Below, piece after piece: positions 8,154-17,139 of a stretch of DNA of 64,000 nt; the stretch's first letter is position 1, and each line of letters starts with the position of its first letter. The stretch comes from JBBSBL01 sp046330255. Lineage in GTDB: Bacteria; Actinomycetota; Thermoleophilia; Solirubrobacterales; Solirubrobacteraceae. The translations under genes were made by a program, and so were the position numbers. The stretch is taken from NCBI GenBank assembly GCA_046330255.1, contig JAXLTC010000003.1, positions 62,001-126,000 on the forward strand. Reading direction: 5' to 3'. The notes beneath the pieces were generated by a model. That model made no database searches, was not told the origin of the DNA, and was given only the letters and a program-made list of their open reading frames with translations.

Positions 8154-9680
8154 ATGGCCGTCGTGGCGGAGAACCCGCTGGCCGAGGGACTCGAGCGGAT
8201 GCCGGTCGCCCCGACCGTGCTCGTGATCTTCGGGGTGACGGGGGACCTCGCGGCCCGCAAGCTGCTGCCGGCCGTCTACAACCTGGCGCACGAGGGCGCG
8301 CTACCCGAGCGCTTCCGCCTCGTCGGCTACGGCCGCAAGCCGCTCGGCGACGAGGGGATGCGCGACCTGCTGCGCGGCGCGGTCGAGCGCTTCTCGCGCA
8401 CGTCTCCCGATACGGCGCTGCTCGACGGCCTGCTCGGCGAGAGCACCTACGTGCAGGGCGGGTTCGGCGACCCCGACGGGGCGGCCGCGCTCGCGTCGCA
8501 TCTCGACGAGCTCGACGCCGGAACGCGGCTGCGGCTGAACCGGGCCTTCTACCTGTCCACGGCGCCCGAGTTCTTCTCCACCATCGTCTCGGACATCGGC
8601 GGCGCGGGGCTCGCGCGGCGCGAGGGAGCAGAGGTGCGCGTGGTGATCGAGAAGCCGTTCGGCACCGACCTGCGCTCGGCCCGCGAGCTCAACGCCGAGG
8701 TGCTCCGCACCTTCGACGAGCTGCAGATCTACCGGATCGACCACTACCTCGGCAAGGAGACCGTGCAGAACATGCTGGCGCTGCGGTTCGCCAACGGCCT
8801 GTTCGAGCCGCTCTGGAACCGGACCTACGTGGACAGCGTGCAGATCACCGCGGCCGAGGAGCTGGGGATCGCCGGCCGGGCCGGCTACTACGACAGCTCG
8901 GGCGCGCTGCGCGACCTCGTCCAGAACCACCTGCTCCAGCTGCTCTCGCTGGTCGCGATGGAGCCGCCGTCGGCGTTCACCGCGGAGAAGGTGCGCGACG
9001 AGAAGGTCAAGGTGCTGCAGGCGATCCACCCGCCGTCGGTCGAGGAGGTCGCCGGTCTCGCCGTGCGCGGCTCCTACACCGCCGGCGCGTCCGAGGGCCA
9101 CCCCGTGCCGGGGTACCTGGAGGAGGAGGGCGTGCCGACGGGCTCACGCACCGAGACCTACGCGGCCCTGCGCCTGATGGTGGACAACTGGCGGTGGGCG
9201 GGCGTCCCGTTCTACATCCGCACGGGCAAGCGGCTCGCGCGGCGGCTGACGGAGATCGCCGTGACGCTCAAGCCGGTGCCGCACCTGGCGTTCTCCCAGG
9301 ATGGATCGGTGGGCGTGCAGCCGAACCAGTTGGTCATCACCGTGCAGCCGGACGAGGGCGTCTCGCTCTCGCTCGGCGCCAAGATCCCGGGCGCGCGCAT
9401 GCGCATCCGGCCGGTGAACATGGAGTTTCGCTACGGCACGGCCTTCCTCTCCGCCTCGCCCGAGGCCTACGAGCGCCTGATCATGGACGCCATGCGCGGC
9501 GACGCGACGCTCTTCACCCGCGACGACCAGGTCGACGCCTCGTGGGCGATCTGCGATCCGGTGCTCGCCGCGTGGGAGGCCGACCGGGAGTCGCGCATGC
9601 CCGTCTACGCCGCCGGCACCGCCGGCCCGGCCGAGGCCGGCGAGATCCTGCTCGGCGGGTCGCGCTGGCGGGCGCTGTGA
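8154..9680 (+). CDS. zwf: Glucose-6-phosphate 1-dehydrogenase
   Basis: A 508-aa enzyme of the oxidative pentose phosphate pathway that oxidises glucose 6-phosphate with NADP+. The nucleotide-binding GVTGDLA (27-33), the substrate Lys region (VVIEKPFGTDL) and the catalytic RIDHYLGKE (194-202) are intact. The length is normal. ATG 8154 follows TAGAGT by 8 nt with no Shine-Dalgarno, so the transcript is probably leaderless. The stop overlaps the opcA start (GTGA), as in the zwf-opcA operons of actinobacteria and cyanobacteria. Confidence 0.97.
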   Translation: MAVVAENPLAEGLERMPVAPTVLVIFGVTGDLAARKLLPAVYNLAHEGALPERFRLVGYGRKPLGDEGMRDLLRGAVERFSRTSPDTALLDGLLGESTYVQGGFGDPDGAAALASHLDELDAGTRLRLNRAFYLSTAPEFFSTIVSDIGGAGLARREGAEVRVVIEKPFGTDLRSARELNAEVLRTFDELQIYRIDHYLGKETVQNMLALRFANGLFEPLWNRTYVDSVQITAAEELGIAGRAGYYDSSGALRDLVQNHLLQLLSLVAMEPPSAFTAEKVRDEKVKVLQAIHPPSVEEVAGLAVRGSYTAGASEGHPVPGYLEEEGVPTGSRTETYAALRLMVDNWRWAGVPFYIRTGKRLARRLTEIAVTLKPVPHLAFSQDGSVGVQPNQLVITVQPDEGVSLSLGAKIPGARMRIRPVNMEFRYGTAFLSASPEAYERLIMDAMRGDATLFTRDDQVDASWAICDPVLAAWEADRESRMPVYAAGTAGPAEAGEILLGGSRWRAL

Positions 9681-10750
9681 GTGCGGCGCAGGCGCTCGGC
9701 GGGGTCTGGAGCGCGCAGGACACCAGCCCCGAGGAGATCGCAGGCGCGCTGCGCAGCCTGCTCCGGGAGCAGGCGCTCGCCGGCGATGCGCCGGCGCCCG
9801 CCCGGGTCATCAACCTCGTCGTGGTCGCCGACGCGGCGTTCCGAGGCGAGATCGCCAACCGGTTGGATGGGATCGGTCGCTACCACGCGTCGCGCACCGT
9901 GCTCTGCGCGGTCGAGCCGGGGCGTGAGGGTATCGACGCCTGGGCGACGATGGCGTGCGACGTCCCGGATCAGCCGGGCGCCCTGGCGCGCTGCCGCGAG
10001 CGCGTCGAGATCGACGTCGGCGTCGAGCATCTCGAGGAGCTCTCGTCGATCGTGGACCCGGTGCTGGTCGCGGACCTGCCGACGGTCGTCTGGGCGCCGC
10101 ACGGCCACGAAGCGGCCGTGGACGCGCTGCTCGCGGTCGCGGGCATCGTGCTGCTCGACTCGCTCGACGCGGCGGAGGTCCGCCCCGCGCTCGACCGGGC
10201 GCTGGCGCTGGCCCGGCGCGCCTACGTGGTCGACCTCGCCTGGGTGCGGGGCACCCCGTGGCGCGAGCGCATCGCGGCCGCGTTCGACCCCGTGCCGCGT
10301 CGCGGAGACCTCGGCCGCCTGCGCGCGGTGACCGTCCGCCACCGGCGCGGCGCCGAGGTCGGCGGGCTGCTGCTCGCCGGCTGGCTGGCATCGCGGCTGG
10401 GCTGGACGCCGGGCGTGCTGCGCGCCGACGGGGAGGCGCTCGCCGCGCCGGCGCTCGACGCGAGCGGCGGCGCGGTGCTCGTGCGGCTCGAGCCCTGCGC
10501 GGCCCCGCTCGAGCACGCGCTCGTCGGTGTGACGCTGGAGGTGGAGGGGGGCGAGGGCGTCGTGCTGGAGCGGAGCGACGGCGGGCTGCGCCGCACGCGC
10601 AGCCACCCGGACGGCTCGACCGACCGCTGGACGGTCCTCGGCGCTTCGCGCACCGAGCGCGGGATCCTCGGCGAGGGCGTGCGCCAGGCGCTGCTTCGCG
10701 ATCCCACCTACCTGCCGGCGGCCGATCGAGCCGCGCGCTTCGCGGGATGA
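9677..10750 (+). CDS. opcA: Glucose-6-phosphate dehydrogenase assembly protein OpcA
   Basis: A 357-aa cytoplasmic protein needed for G6PDH assembly and activation in actinobacteria and cyanobacteria. The N-terminal half carries the family pattern INLVVVADAAFRGEI with SRTVLCAVEPG, then EELSSIVDPVLVADLPTVVW, then a middle segment (DSLDAAEVRPALDRALALA, DLAWVRGTPWRERIAAAFDP), and a beta-rich C-terminus. The GTG start overlaps the zwf stop by 4 nt, so translation is coupled and the two products should be made in step. Confidence 0.93.
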   Translation: MSAAQALGGVWSAQDTSPEEIAGALRSLLREQALAGDAPAPARVINLVVVADAAFRGEIANRLDGIGRYHASRTVLCAVEPGREGIDAWATMACDVPDQPGALARCRERVEIDVGVEHLEELSSIVDPVLVADLPTVVWAPHGHEAAVDALLAVAGIVLLDSLDAAEVRPALDRALALARRAYVVDLAWVRGTPWRERIAAAFDPVPRRGDLGRLRAVTVRHRRGAEVGGLLLAGWLASRLGWTPGVLRADGEALAAPALDASGGAVLVRLEPCAAPLEHALVGVTLEVEGGEGVVLERSDGGLRRTRSHPDGSTDRWTVLGASRTERGILGEGVRQALLRDPTYLPAADRAARFAG

Positions 10751-10765
10751 GCGCCGCGGCCGACG

Positions 10766-11593
10766 TCAGCGGCGCGGTGGCGGCCAGGCGTCCCCGGCGT
10801 CGTCGCCGAGGTCGCAGGCGGGAGCGAGCGGGACCGTCGCGAGTTCCAGCCCGGCGACGCGCTCGCCGCCCCGCGGGGTGATCGCGCACCACACCAGCGC
10901 GCCGCGCGAGAACCAGACGCGGGCCCAGAACGGATCGCCGATCACGGCTCGCTCCGCGGGAGCGGAGCCGGCCACGACGTCGCCGATGATCGCCGTGCAC
11001 GCGTAGCGCCCGACCCGGGCATGGGCGTCCAGCGCCGCGTCGCGCGCGCCGCTCGGCCAGGGCGCGCATTCGGCCGCGCGCACCGGGCCCGGCAGCTCGC
11101 CGCGCCGCGCCCGGGCGCGCGCGTCGGCCTCGATCCGCGCCCGCAGCCCCGCGACCAGCGCGCGTCGCGCGGTCGGATCGCCCGCGGGCGCCGGGGCGAC
11201 CCTGGCGACCCGCACGCGCTGGAGGCGGGTCAGGCGGGCACGCTCGTGCGCGCGGGCGCGCTCGAGGCTCTCCCTGGCGTGCGCGGCGCGCTCCCGCTTG
11301 GCGTGACGGATGCCCGGTCCGAGCACGACGAAGCCGACGGCCCCGAGCGCAACCGCCGCGATCACCGCCGCGGCGAGCAGGCGGCGCGTCCGCCGCGTCC
11401 AGCGCGCGGTGCGGTAGGCGACGTAGGGCGCCCCGCACTCCGGGCAGGTGCGGGACGCCGTGGTGGTCTCCGCCCCGCAGGCACCGCAGCGGCGCGGACG
11501 GGGCGCGAACGCGCGCCGCACGTCCTCCCGGCTGCGCCGGCTCGCCGCGCTCCACGGGTCCTCGCGCCGCGGCGCCGGCGGCTGCTCGCTCAC
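10766..11593 (-). CDS. Zinc-ribbon membrane protein of unknown function
   Basis: A 275-aa protein that I do not recognise. Near residue 36 a double CxxC zinc ribbon is visible (RCGACGAETTTASRTCPECG). One transmembrane segment follows at about residues 71-92 (LLAAAVIAAVALGAVGFVVL), then an arginine/alanine-rich helix likely to be coiled coil (about 95-160). A C-terminal globular part has four more cysteines (AECAPW, YACTAI, VWCAIT, PACDL) that could form disulfides outside the membrane. The GTG start lies 7 nt after TAGTCT. It is convergent with opcA and separated from it by only 15 bp. Confidence 0.78.
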   Translation of the reverse strand: MSEQPPAPRREDPWSAASRRSREDVRRAFAPRPRRCGACGAETTTASRTCPECGAPYVAYRTARWTRRTRRLLAAAVIAAVALGAVGFVVLGPGIRHAKRERAAHARESLERARAHERARLTRLQRVRVARVAPAPAGDPTARRALVAGLRARIEADARARARRGELPGPVRAAECAPWPSGARDAALDAHARVGRYACTAIIGDVVAGSAPAERAVIGDPFWARVWFSRGALVWCAITPRGGERVAGLELATVPLAPACDLGDDAGDAWPPPRR

Positions 11594-11617
11594 GCGAACC
11601 AGACTAATGGCGCAGGC

Positions 11618-13057
11618 TCAGCCGAGCGAGGCGTGACGCGCCAGCATCAGCGCGTAGCGGGGGAACCACACACCGGTCGCCGGATCGCCGCGCCCGCAGC
11701 GCCCGGTCGAGCGCCCGGGGTTCCCGATCCACATGTAGGCATCCACCAGCGGCCTGCCGGTGTCGGTCGTGGGCCGCGCGCCCAGACCGCGCCCGGGCGG
11801 GTTGCAGCGCAGGGTGTTGCCGTATCGGACGCGTGAGTGCGGGCGCAGCGGTCCGCGGCCGTTGGCGGCCGTGTTGACGACGAAGTGCTTGCCGCCGACG
11901 AGGCGCGAGATCTTGGTGCCGAACCGCACCTCGCTCGAGGTCCAGTTGTAGTGGGTGGCGTTCAGGAAGAACCCCTGTGCCCAGCGGATGCCGTAGCGAC
12001 CCAGGAGGTGCGCGACGCCGCGCACGGAGAACGGGCCGTCCGCCGCGCCCGCGTCGATGTAGACGACCGTGTGGGGGAGAGCCGCGAGTTTGCGCACCGC
12101 GTAGCGCATCAGCGCCGCGCGTCGGCCGAGGGCCGGACCGCTGAGGCAGTGCGCCGTGATCGTCGCGTCGATCTCGTGGAAGAGGACGACCCGGTGATTC
12201 CCGATGCCTTCCGCGAAGGCGTCGATCCAGCGCCTGTAACGGCGCGCGTCGGCCGCGCCGCCGCCGTCGTAGTGCCCGCAGCGCTTGTGGAGGAAGCGGT
12301 AGGTGGAGATCGCCGGCACGGCGCCGTGGCCGGTGGCGGCGACCCGCTCGAGGTACTCCTTGACCGTGCGGCGGATGTCGGGGTCGAAGGAACCGAAGCG
12401 CTTGACCTCTGGGTAACGCGAGATCCGCGCCATGAGCGCGGCCCAGCGCGGATGGCGGTGCCGCCATGCGCGCTCCTGACGGGCCGCGAGGCTCCAGCGG
12501 CGATCGACGAAGAAGCGCGCGCCGGCGAGCGGGTTCGAGCCCGGGGAGGGGGAGAGCCCGAGCGGGTTCAGCGACGCCCTCATGGCGTCGACTGAGTCGT
12601 TGTCGTGGATCACCAGCGTCGCCGTCGAGGGATCCCCGAGCGACGCGCGCTGGACGCCGTAGAGGCTCAGACGCACGGTCTCCGATCCCTCGGTGCTGGC
12701 GTCGTCGCGCAGGCGCACCCGGAACGTGAGGGAGTCCTCGCCCTCCGCGAACTCGAGGCGCCCGGAGGTCTGGTCGTAGTCGAGGCCCTTGCGCGCCGTC
12801 CCGGGCGTGGTCCCGTAGCGGACCGTCGCCTGGCTCGCCGACTGGGAGCGCGTGACCGTGATGGTCGCGTAGCCGTCCGCCTCGCCCGCGTCAAAGCGCG
12901 GCTGGGCGAACTGCACCGTCTGGTCCTCGACGCTCCAGCCTGCGCGCGCCGGCGGCGGCGCGACCAGCCCCAGGCACGCCGCGGCGAGCGCGGAGATCAG
13001 GGCCAGGCCTCGTGCCTGGCGCCGGGACGTGGACGATGCGAGCGGGCTGATGCGCAT
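11618..13057 (-). CDS. Secreted Calx-beta plus GH6-like (cellobiohydrolase-fold) protein
   Basis: A 479-aa exported protein. A signal peptide (about 1-39, ending ARAG) is followed by a Calx-beta domain (about 45-150, with the GLDYDQTSGRLEFAEGE and ATLVIHDND signatures). A glycoside hydrolase family 6 domain then runs from NPLAGARFFVD to the end. GH6 landmarks are recognisable in order, but several catalytic positions differ: HEIDAT where IEPD is usual, YIDAGAADG instead of YLDAGH-x-x-W, NTAANG instead of DxxRNG, and NPGRSTG where the family has PGESDG. It may be a divergent enzyme or a carbohydrate-binding pseudoenzyme. The downstream neighbour of a secreted PQQ-propeller gene. Confidence 0.78.
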   Translation of the reverse strand: MRISPLASSTSRRQARGLALISALAAACLGLVAPPPARAGWSVEDQTVQFAQPRFDAGEADGYATITVTRSQSASQATVRYGTTPGTARKGLDYDQTSGRLEFAEGEDSLTFRVRLRDDASTEGSETVRLSLYGVQRASLGDPSTATLVIHDNDSVDAMRASLNPLGLSPSPGSNPLAGARFFVDRRWSLAARQERAWRHRHPRWAALMARISRYPEVKRFGSFDPDIRRTVKEYLERVAATGHGAVPAISTYRFLHKRCGHYDGGGAADARRYRRWIDAFAEGIGNHRVVLFHEIDATITAHCLSGPALGRRAALMRYAVRKLAALPHTVVYIDAGAADGPFSVRGVAHLLGRYGIRWAQGFFLNATHYNWTSSEVRFGTKISRLVGGKHFVVNTAANGRGPLRPHSRVRYGNTLRCNPPGRGLGARPTTDTGRPLVDAYMWIGNPGRSTGRCGRGDPATGVWFPRYALMLARHASLG

Positions 13058-13185
13058 GGCGGCGGCTTGCCAACAGGATCGGCCCTCCACAGGCGGAATG
13101 TTGAGCTTTGGCCCGCGGGTGGACCCATGACCGACGACAGCGCCCGGCGCCCGGCGCCCGGTGGCGAGGCGCGAGGTTCGCGGCG

Positions 13186-15693
13186 TCAGCGAGCGCGAAC
13201 GGCGCCGCGGGCCGCCGGATAGGCGCCCACCATCAGGTAGGCGCGAATCAGGCGCGGCACGCGACCGGAAAGCGGAACCGACACCTGCGTGACGCGACCG
13301 CTCGAGTCCGTCTCGCGCTTGGTGCCGTAGCTGTAGTCGAGCGCGAGCGGCTCGCCGGTGGAGGCGTCGAGCGCGAGCACCGCCAGCGACTGGCGGGCGG
13401 GGCGCAGGGCGGACCCCGCGAGCCTCGCCTCCAGGCGCCCGGCGTGAACCCCGAACGAGACGCGCCCGACCCCCGCCGGCCGGCGCTGGACCCCCGAGCC
13501 CTCCGGCGACAGCAGCGCCGCGCCGAAGACCGCCATCGGCCGGGTCTTCGTGCATTGGCCCAGACCCTGCAGCGCCACGCCGTAGAACCCGATGTCGGCG
13601 CAGTTGATGCTCAGCGCCTGGCGCGGCGCGCCGATCGCCGCGCCCCGTCGGTCCAGCCGTCCGGCGATGCGCCAGAAGAGCGTCTTGTTCTCGAAACCGT
13701 TGAGCTCGAACGTCGCTCCGGGCGCCCCGGTCAGCCCGAGCAGACCGCGGTCGTAGCGCAGCCGGAACGGGACCAGCCACTTCGCGGACGGGTCCGCGAC
13801 CACGCGCCGCCCCGCACGCCGCGCGCCGGCCATCCACACGACCGCGCCGCCGCCGCGCGAGCGCTCGACCAGGCCGAGCAGGAACGTCAGGCGGTCGAAG
13901 CCGATCTGGTTGTAGCTCGGCAGCAGGTCCGGCAGCGAGAGCGCCGTGCGCTCGACCCGCCAGACGCCCGCGCGGTCGCCAGGGCCGCGCGGAACCGGCA
14001 GCGGCAGCCGCCGGGGGCCGTCCGCGGGCCGGATCCGCAGGCGCAGCGCCGCCGAGAAGCGCCCCTGCGCGCGCCCGCCGCTGAAGGCGAGGCCCTCGCG
14101 CCGCGGATGTCCCAGCCACGTCCCCGAGACGCTCAGCCGGACGACGCCGCGCCGCGGGCGGTAGGCCGGGTTGGGCGTGAGGACGACATAGCGACGGTCG
14201 CCGGACAGCGAGACCCGCAGCGGGGAGCGGGGCTCGGTGCGCACCCGCAGGCGAGCGGGATCGGCGAACGCGAGCAGCGTGCGCCCGTGCCGCCGCACGA
14301 CCAGCTGGAGGGCGATCGGCTGGTTCGGGTCGATTCGCGCCGGCGGGCGGGTGGAGACCAGGCCGAAGGGGGAGACCGCGTAGAGCCGCGCGCCGTCGCC
14401 GGGCAGCGGGTTGCGCGGGCCGCGCCGGCAGCGGCGGTCGGCGCGGCCCCCTCGCCGCAGGCACCAGTCGTAGGGGACGAAGTGGATGTCGCCGTTGGAG
14501 TCCGCGATCGCCACGCCGCGGGTCCCGAGCGCGGGGGAGGCGTTGAGGGTGCCGCGCGGCGGCCGCGCGAGCCGGATCGACCAGCGCAGCGTCCCGTTGC
14601 GGTTCAGGACGATCAGCCTGCCGTCGCCGGACCCGACGTACACGTTCCCGCGGCCGTCGACGGCCGGCGAGGAGCGGATCGGGTCCAGCGTGTCGAACTG
14701 CCAGCGCAGGCGGCCGCTTCCCGGGTCCAGCCCGTAGACGCTCCCGTCGGCCGAGGCCTGCACGATCGTGCCGTCGGGCTGGCGCGCGGGGCTGGCGTAG
14801 ATGTGGTCGCGCGTGCCGAAGCGCCAGCGCACGCGGCCGGTGGCCTCGTCGTAGGAGCGCACGAAGCCGTCGAAGGCCCCGACCACGACCTGGTGGTCGG
14901 GCGTGATCAGCGGGCTGGCGACGACCGCGCCCTCGGCGTGGTCCTGCCAGGCCGGCGCGCCGGTCGCGGCGTCGAGCGCGAACGTGTTCTTCGCGCCGGC
15001 GAAGAAGAAGTTGCTGCCCATCGCGAGCCGCCCGCGCGCCACGTCGACGGCCGGCAGGGACCAGGTCTGGTCCGGGGTACGGAACGCCCAGCGCACGGCG
15101 CGCGTGTCGCGATCCAGCGCATAGGTGCGGAAGTTGTCGTTCGGCGCGTACAGCGTGCCGCCGGGCCCGATCGCGACGTTGCCCTCGAACCAGTCGATGA
15201 AGGCGCCGGTCGAGTCCGGGTCCTCGGCCGCGAAACGCCAGATCAGCCGCCCGGTGCGCGCGTCGAGCGCATAAAGATGACCGTCGCCGGAGCCGACATA
15301 GATCCGTCCCCGGTCGTCGAGCAGCGCGGCCGAGTCGATGATCTCCCCGGTGCGGAAGCGCCAGCGCAGCCGGCCGTCGGGCCGCAGCGCGTAGAGGTAG
15401 CGGTCGGCCGACCCGACGTAGATCGTGCCGTCGCCGCCGATCACGGGCGAGCTGAAGATCCCGAGCCCGGTGCGGTAGCTCCACGGCCGCCCGCCTCCCG
15501 GGCGGGGGATGACCGGGCTCAGCCCGCTCTGGCGGCTGTCGCGCCGGAACTTCGGCCACGGGCTGGACGGGGCCAGCGGGACGTCGTAGCGGTAGCTCGC
15601 CGCGCCCGCGGGGGCGGCGCCGGGCAGCGTCGCGACAACCGCGAGCGCGGCGCATGTCACGGCGACGGGGAGGAGGCGGCGCGGCGGGAGCAC
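13186..15693 (-). CDS. Secreted PQQ-like beta-propeller protein
   Basis: A protein of about 835 aa with an N-terminal signal peptide (LPPRRLLPVAVTCAALAVV). Residues about 40-400 contain at least seven beta-propeller blades of the PQQ/BamB type, each with the pattern IYVGSADRYLYALRPDGRLRWRF or a variant (GSGDGHLYALDARTG, GAFDGFVRSYDEATG). The rest is beta-sandwich material of unknown function. No quinone-binding dehydrogenase motif is seen, so it is probably a structural or binding protein at the surface. The GTG at 15693 is chosen because GGAGG lies 10 nt upstream; a GTG at 15714 is possible. It lies 128 bp upstream of the GH6-like gene. Confidence 0.85.
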   Translation of the reverse strand: MLPPRRLLPVAVTCAALAVVATLPGAAPAGAASYRYDVPLAPSSPWPKFRRDSRQSGLSPVIPRPGGGRPWSYRTGLGIFSSPVIGGDGTIYVGSADRYLYALRPDGRLRWRFRTGEIIDSAALLDDRGRIYVGSGDGHLYALDARTGRLIWRFAAEDPDSTGAFIDWFEGNVAIGPGGTLYAPNDNFRTYALDRDTRAVRWAFRTPDQTWSLPAVDVARGRLAMGSNFFFAGAKNTFALDAATGAPAWQDHAEGAVVASPLITPDHQVVVGAFDGFVRSYDEATGRVRWRFGTRDHIYASPARQPDGTIVQASADGSVYGLDPGSGRLRWQFDTLDPIRSSPAVDGRGNVYVGSGDGRLIVLNRNGTLRWSIRLARPPRGTLNASPALGTRGVAIADSNGDIHFVPYDWCLRRGGRADRRCRRGPRNPLPGDGARLYAVSPFGLVSTRPPARIDPNQPIALQLVVRRHGRTLLAFADPARLRVRTEPRSPLRVSLSGDRRYVVLTPNPAYRPRRGVVRLSVSGTWLGHPRREGLAFSGGRAQGRFSAALRLRIRPADGPRRLPLPVPRGPGDRAGVWRVERTALSLPDLLPSYNQIGFDRLTFLLGLVERSRGGGAVVWMAGARRAGRRVVADPSAKWLVPFRLRYDRGLLGLTGAPGATFELNGFENKTLFWRIAGRLDRRGAAIGAPRQALSINCADIGFYGVALQGLGQCTKTRPMAVFGAALLSPEGSGVQRRPAGVGRVSFGVHAGRLEARLAGSALRPARQSLAVLALDASTGEPLALDYSYGTKRETDSSGRVTQVSVPLSGRVPRLIRAYLMVGAYPAARGAVRAR

Positions 15694-15741
15694 GCCGCCG
15701 CATCCTCCACTCACGGACGGGCCGCGGTCAAGCGCGAGCCG

Positions 15742-16680
15742 TCAGAGTGGCTCGCTCGCGCGGCGCTCGGCGAACGCCTCGATCTCGAGCGGACCGGTCG
15801 CGGGCGCGTGATCGACCTGGAGCGTCGTGTGCTCGATCCCGAAGCGCTCCGAGAGCATGCCCTGGAGCGCGCGTCGCGAGGCGTGGCAGTCGTCGCCCGG
15901 GGCGACGAGCACGTGCGCGGCGAGCGCCGGGAACCCGGTGGTCAGCTCCCAGACGTGGAGGTCGTGGACCTCCAGGACGCCGGGCGAGGCGGCCATCGCC
16001 GTGCCGATCTCGCCGGGATGCAGCCCACTGGGGGAGGCCTCGAGCAGCACTCGCACGGCAGCGGCCAGGAGGCGGATGCCCGAGTGCAGCATCAGCCCCA
16101 CGACGACCAGCGCCAGGATCGGGTCGGCGCGATTGAAGCCGGTCGCCAGCACGATCAGGCCGGCGAGCACCGCCGCGCCCGAGGCGTAGAGATCGGTGAG
16201 CACGTGAGCGCGGGCGCCGTGCACGTTGAGGCTCTGGCGGCTGGCCCGGGCCAGCGCCCACGCCGCACCCAGGTTGACGAGCAGCCCGGCGGCGCCGACC
16301 GCCGCCACCCAGCCGCCCTGGACGTCCTCCGGGTGCGCGAGCCGGCCGATCGCCTCCACGCCGAGCACGACAGCCAGCGCGAGCAGCAGGATCCCGTTGA
16401 GCTGGGCGCTCAGCACCTCCGCACGCTGGAAGCCGAACGTGTAGCCGCCGCGCGGGGGGCGCCGCGCGATCCTGGCCGCGACCAGGGCCAGCGCCAGGGC
16501 GCCGGCATCGGTGACCATGTGCGCGGCGTCGGAGAGCAGCGCGACGGAGTTCGCGAGCAGGCCGACGACGACCTCGACCCCGCAGAAGGCCAGCAGGAGC
16601 GCGAGCGCGATGCCGAGCCAGCGGCTGTCCGAGCCCGGCGAGGGGCCATGCGAGTGCGGGTGGGTGTGGGCGTCGCTCAC
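15742..16680 (-). CDS. Cation diffusion facilitator (CDF) metal exporter
   Basis: A 312-aa inner-membrane Zn2+/Cd2+/Co2+ proton antiporter. A His-rich N-terminus (DAHTHPHSHG) precedes six transmembrane segments. The metal site residues are seen in SDAAHMVTDAG (TM2) and HVLTDLYAS (TM5), the HxxxD pattern of the Zn-selective group. The cytoplasmic domain ends with VHDLHVWELT and the DDCHASRRAL region. The GTG start overlaps the stop of the VOC gene by 4 nt (GTGA), so the two are one operon. Confidence 0.93.
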   Translation of the reverse strand: MSDAHTHPHSHGPSPGSDSRWLGIALALLLAFCGVEVVVGLLANSVALLSDAAHMVTDAGALALALVAARIARRPPRGGYTFGFQRAEVLSAQLNGILLLALAVVLGVEAIGRLAHPEDVQGGWVAAVGAAGLLVNLGAAWALARASRQSLNVHGARAHVLTDLYASGAAVLAGLIVLATGFNRADPILALVVVGLMLHSGIRLLAAAVRVLLEASPSGLHPGEIGTAMAASPGVLEVHDLHVWELTTGFPALAAHVLVAPGDDCHASRRALQGMLSERFGIEHTTLQVDHAPATGPLEIEAFAERRASEPL

Positions 16681-17099
16681 GGCGGGAGCGTCACGGCGCC
16701 GTCCTCGCCCAGCCGCCAGTGCGGGTTGTGCGCGACCTCCCAGGGATGACCGTCGGGGTCGACGAACACCCCGGAGTAGCCGCCCCAGAACGTCTCGGCG
16801 CCCGCGCGCCCGATCGTCGCGCCCGCCGCCCGCGCCTGCTCCAGGACCTCGTCGACCTCTCCGGGCGAGCGGACGTTGTGGGCCAGCGTGATCCCGCCCC
16901 AGCCGCCGGCGTCGGCGACCGCGCTGTCCCCGGCGAGCTTGGCGCGGTCCCACAGCGCCACGACCATGCCGCCCGCCTGGAAGAAGGCGACGTCGTCCCC
17001 GGGCTCGGCTCCGGTGCGCCAGCCCAGCGCCTCGTAGAAGGCCCTCGCCCGGGAGAGGTCGGCGACGCCCAGGGTCACGAGGCTGACACGCTGCTCCAT
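16677..17099 (-). CDS. VOC-family (glyoxalase/bleomycin-resistance fold) protein
   Basis: A 140-aa single-domain protein made of the paired beta-alpha-beta-beta-beta modules of the vicinal oxygen chelate superfamily: VSLVTLGVADLSRARAFYEALGW at the start and FVDPDGHPWEVAHNP near the end. Family members bind a metal and act as glyoxalases, dioxygenases or drug-binding proteins; the substrate is not predictable. It is upstream of, and overlapping, the CDF exporter gene, and a GC hairpin separates it from the winged-helix gene upstream. Confidence 0.88.
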   Translation of the reverse strand: MEQRVSLVTLGVADLSRARAFYEALGWRTGAEPGDDVAFFQAGGMVVALWDRAKLAGDSAVADAGGWGGITLAHNVRSPGEVDEVLEQARAAGATIGRAGAETFWGGYSGVFVDPDGHPWEVAHNPHWRLGEDGAVTLPP

Positions 17100-17117
17100 G
17101 GGCCAATCCTGACAGCC

Positions 17118-17139
17118 CCGGCCCCCGGCGCGGGGCCGG
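17118..17139 (-). terminator. GC-rich hairpin after the winged-helix gene
   Basis: CCGGCCCC and GGGGCCGG form a perfect 8-bp stem around a 6-nt loop, directly beyond the stop of the winged-helix gene (17140) and before the VOC gene. A terminator is likely despite the missing U-tract. Confidence 0.55.

Noticed and set aside
11618..15703. A 1361-codon frame joining the PQQ-propeller region to the GH6-like protein
   Set aside because: The first part is out of frame with the propeller gene. A signal peptide at 13057 marks the true GH6-like start, so this is not a fusion.
13108..16749. A 1213-codon plus-strand open frame
   Set aside because: It lies antisense to the PQQ-propeller and CDF genes, which have clear domains. 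Its composition is Arg/Gly/Ala-rich without motifs.
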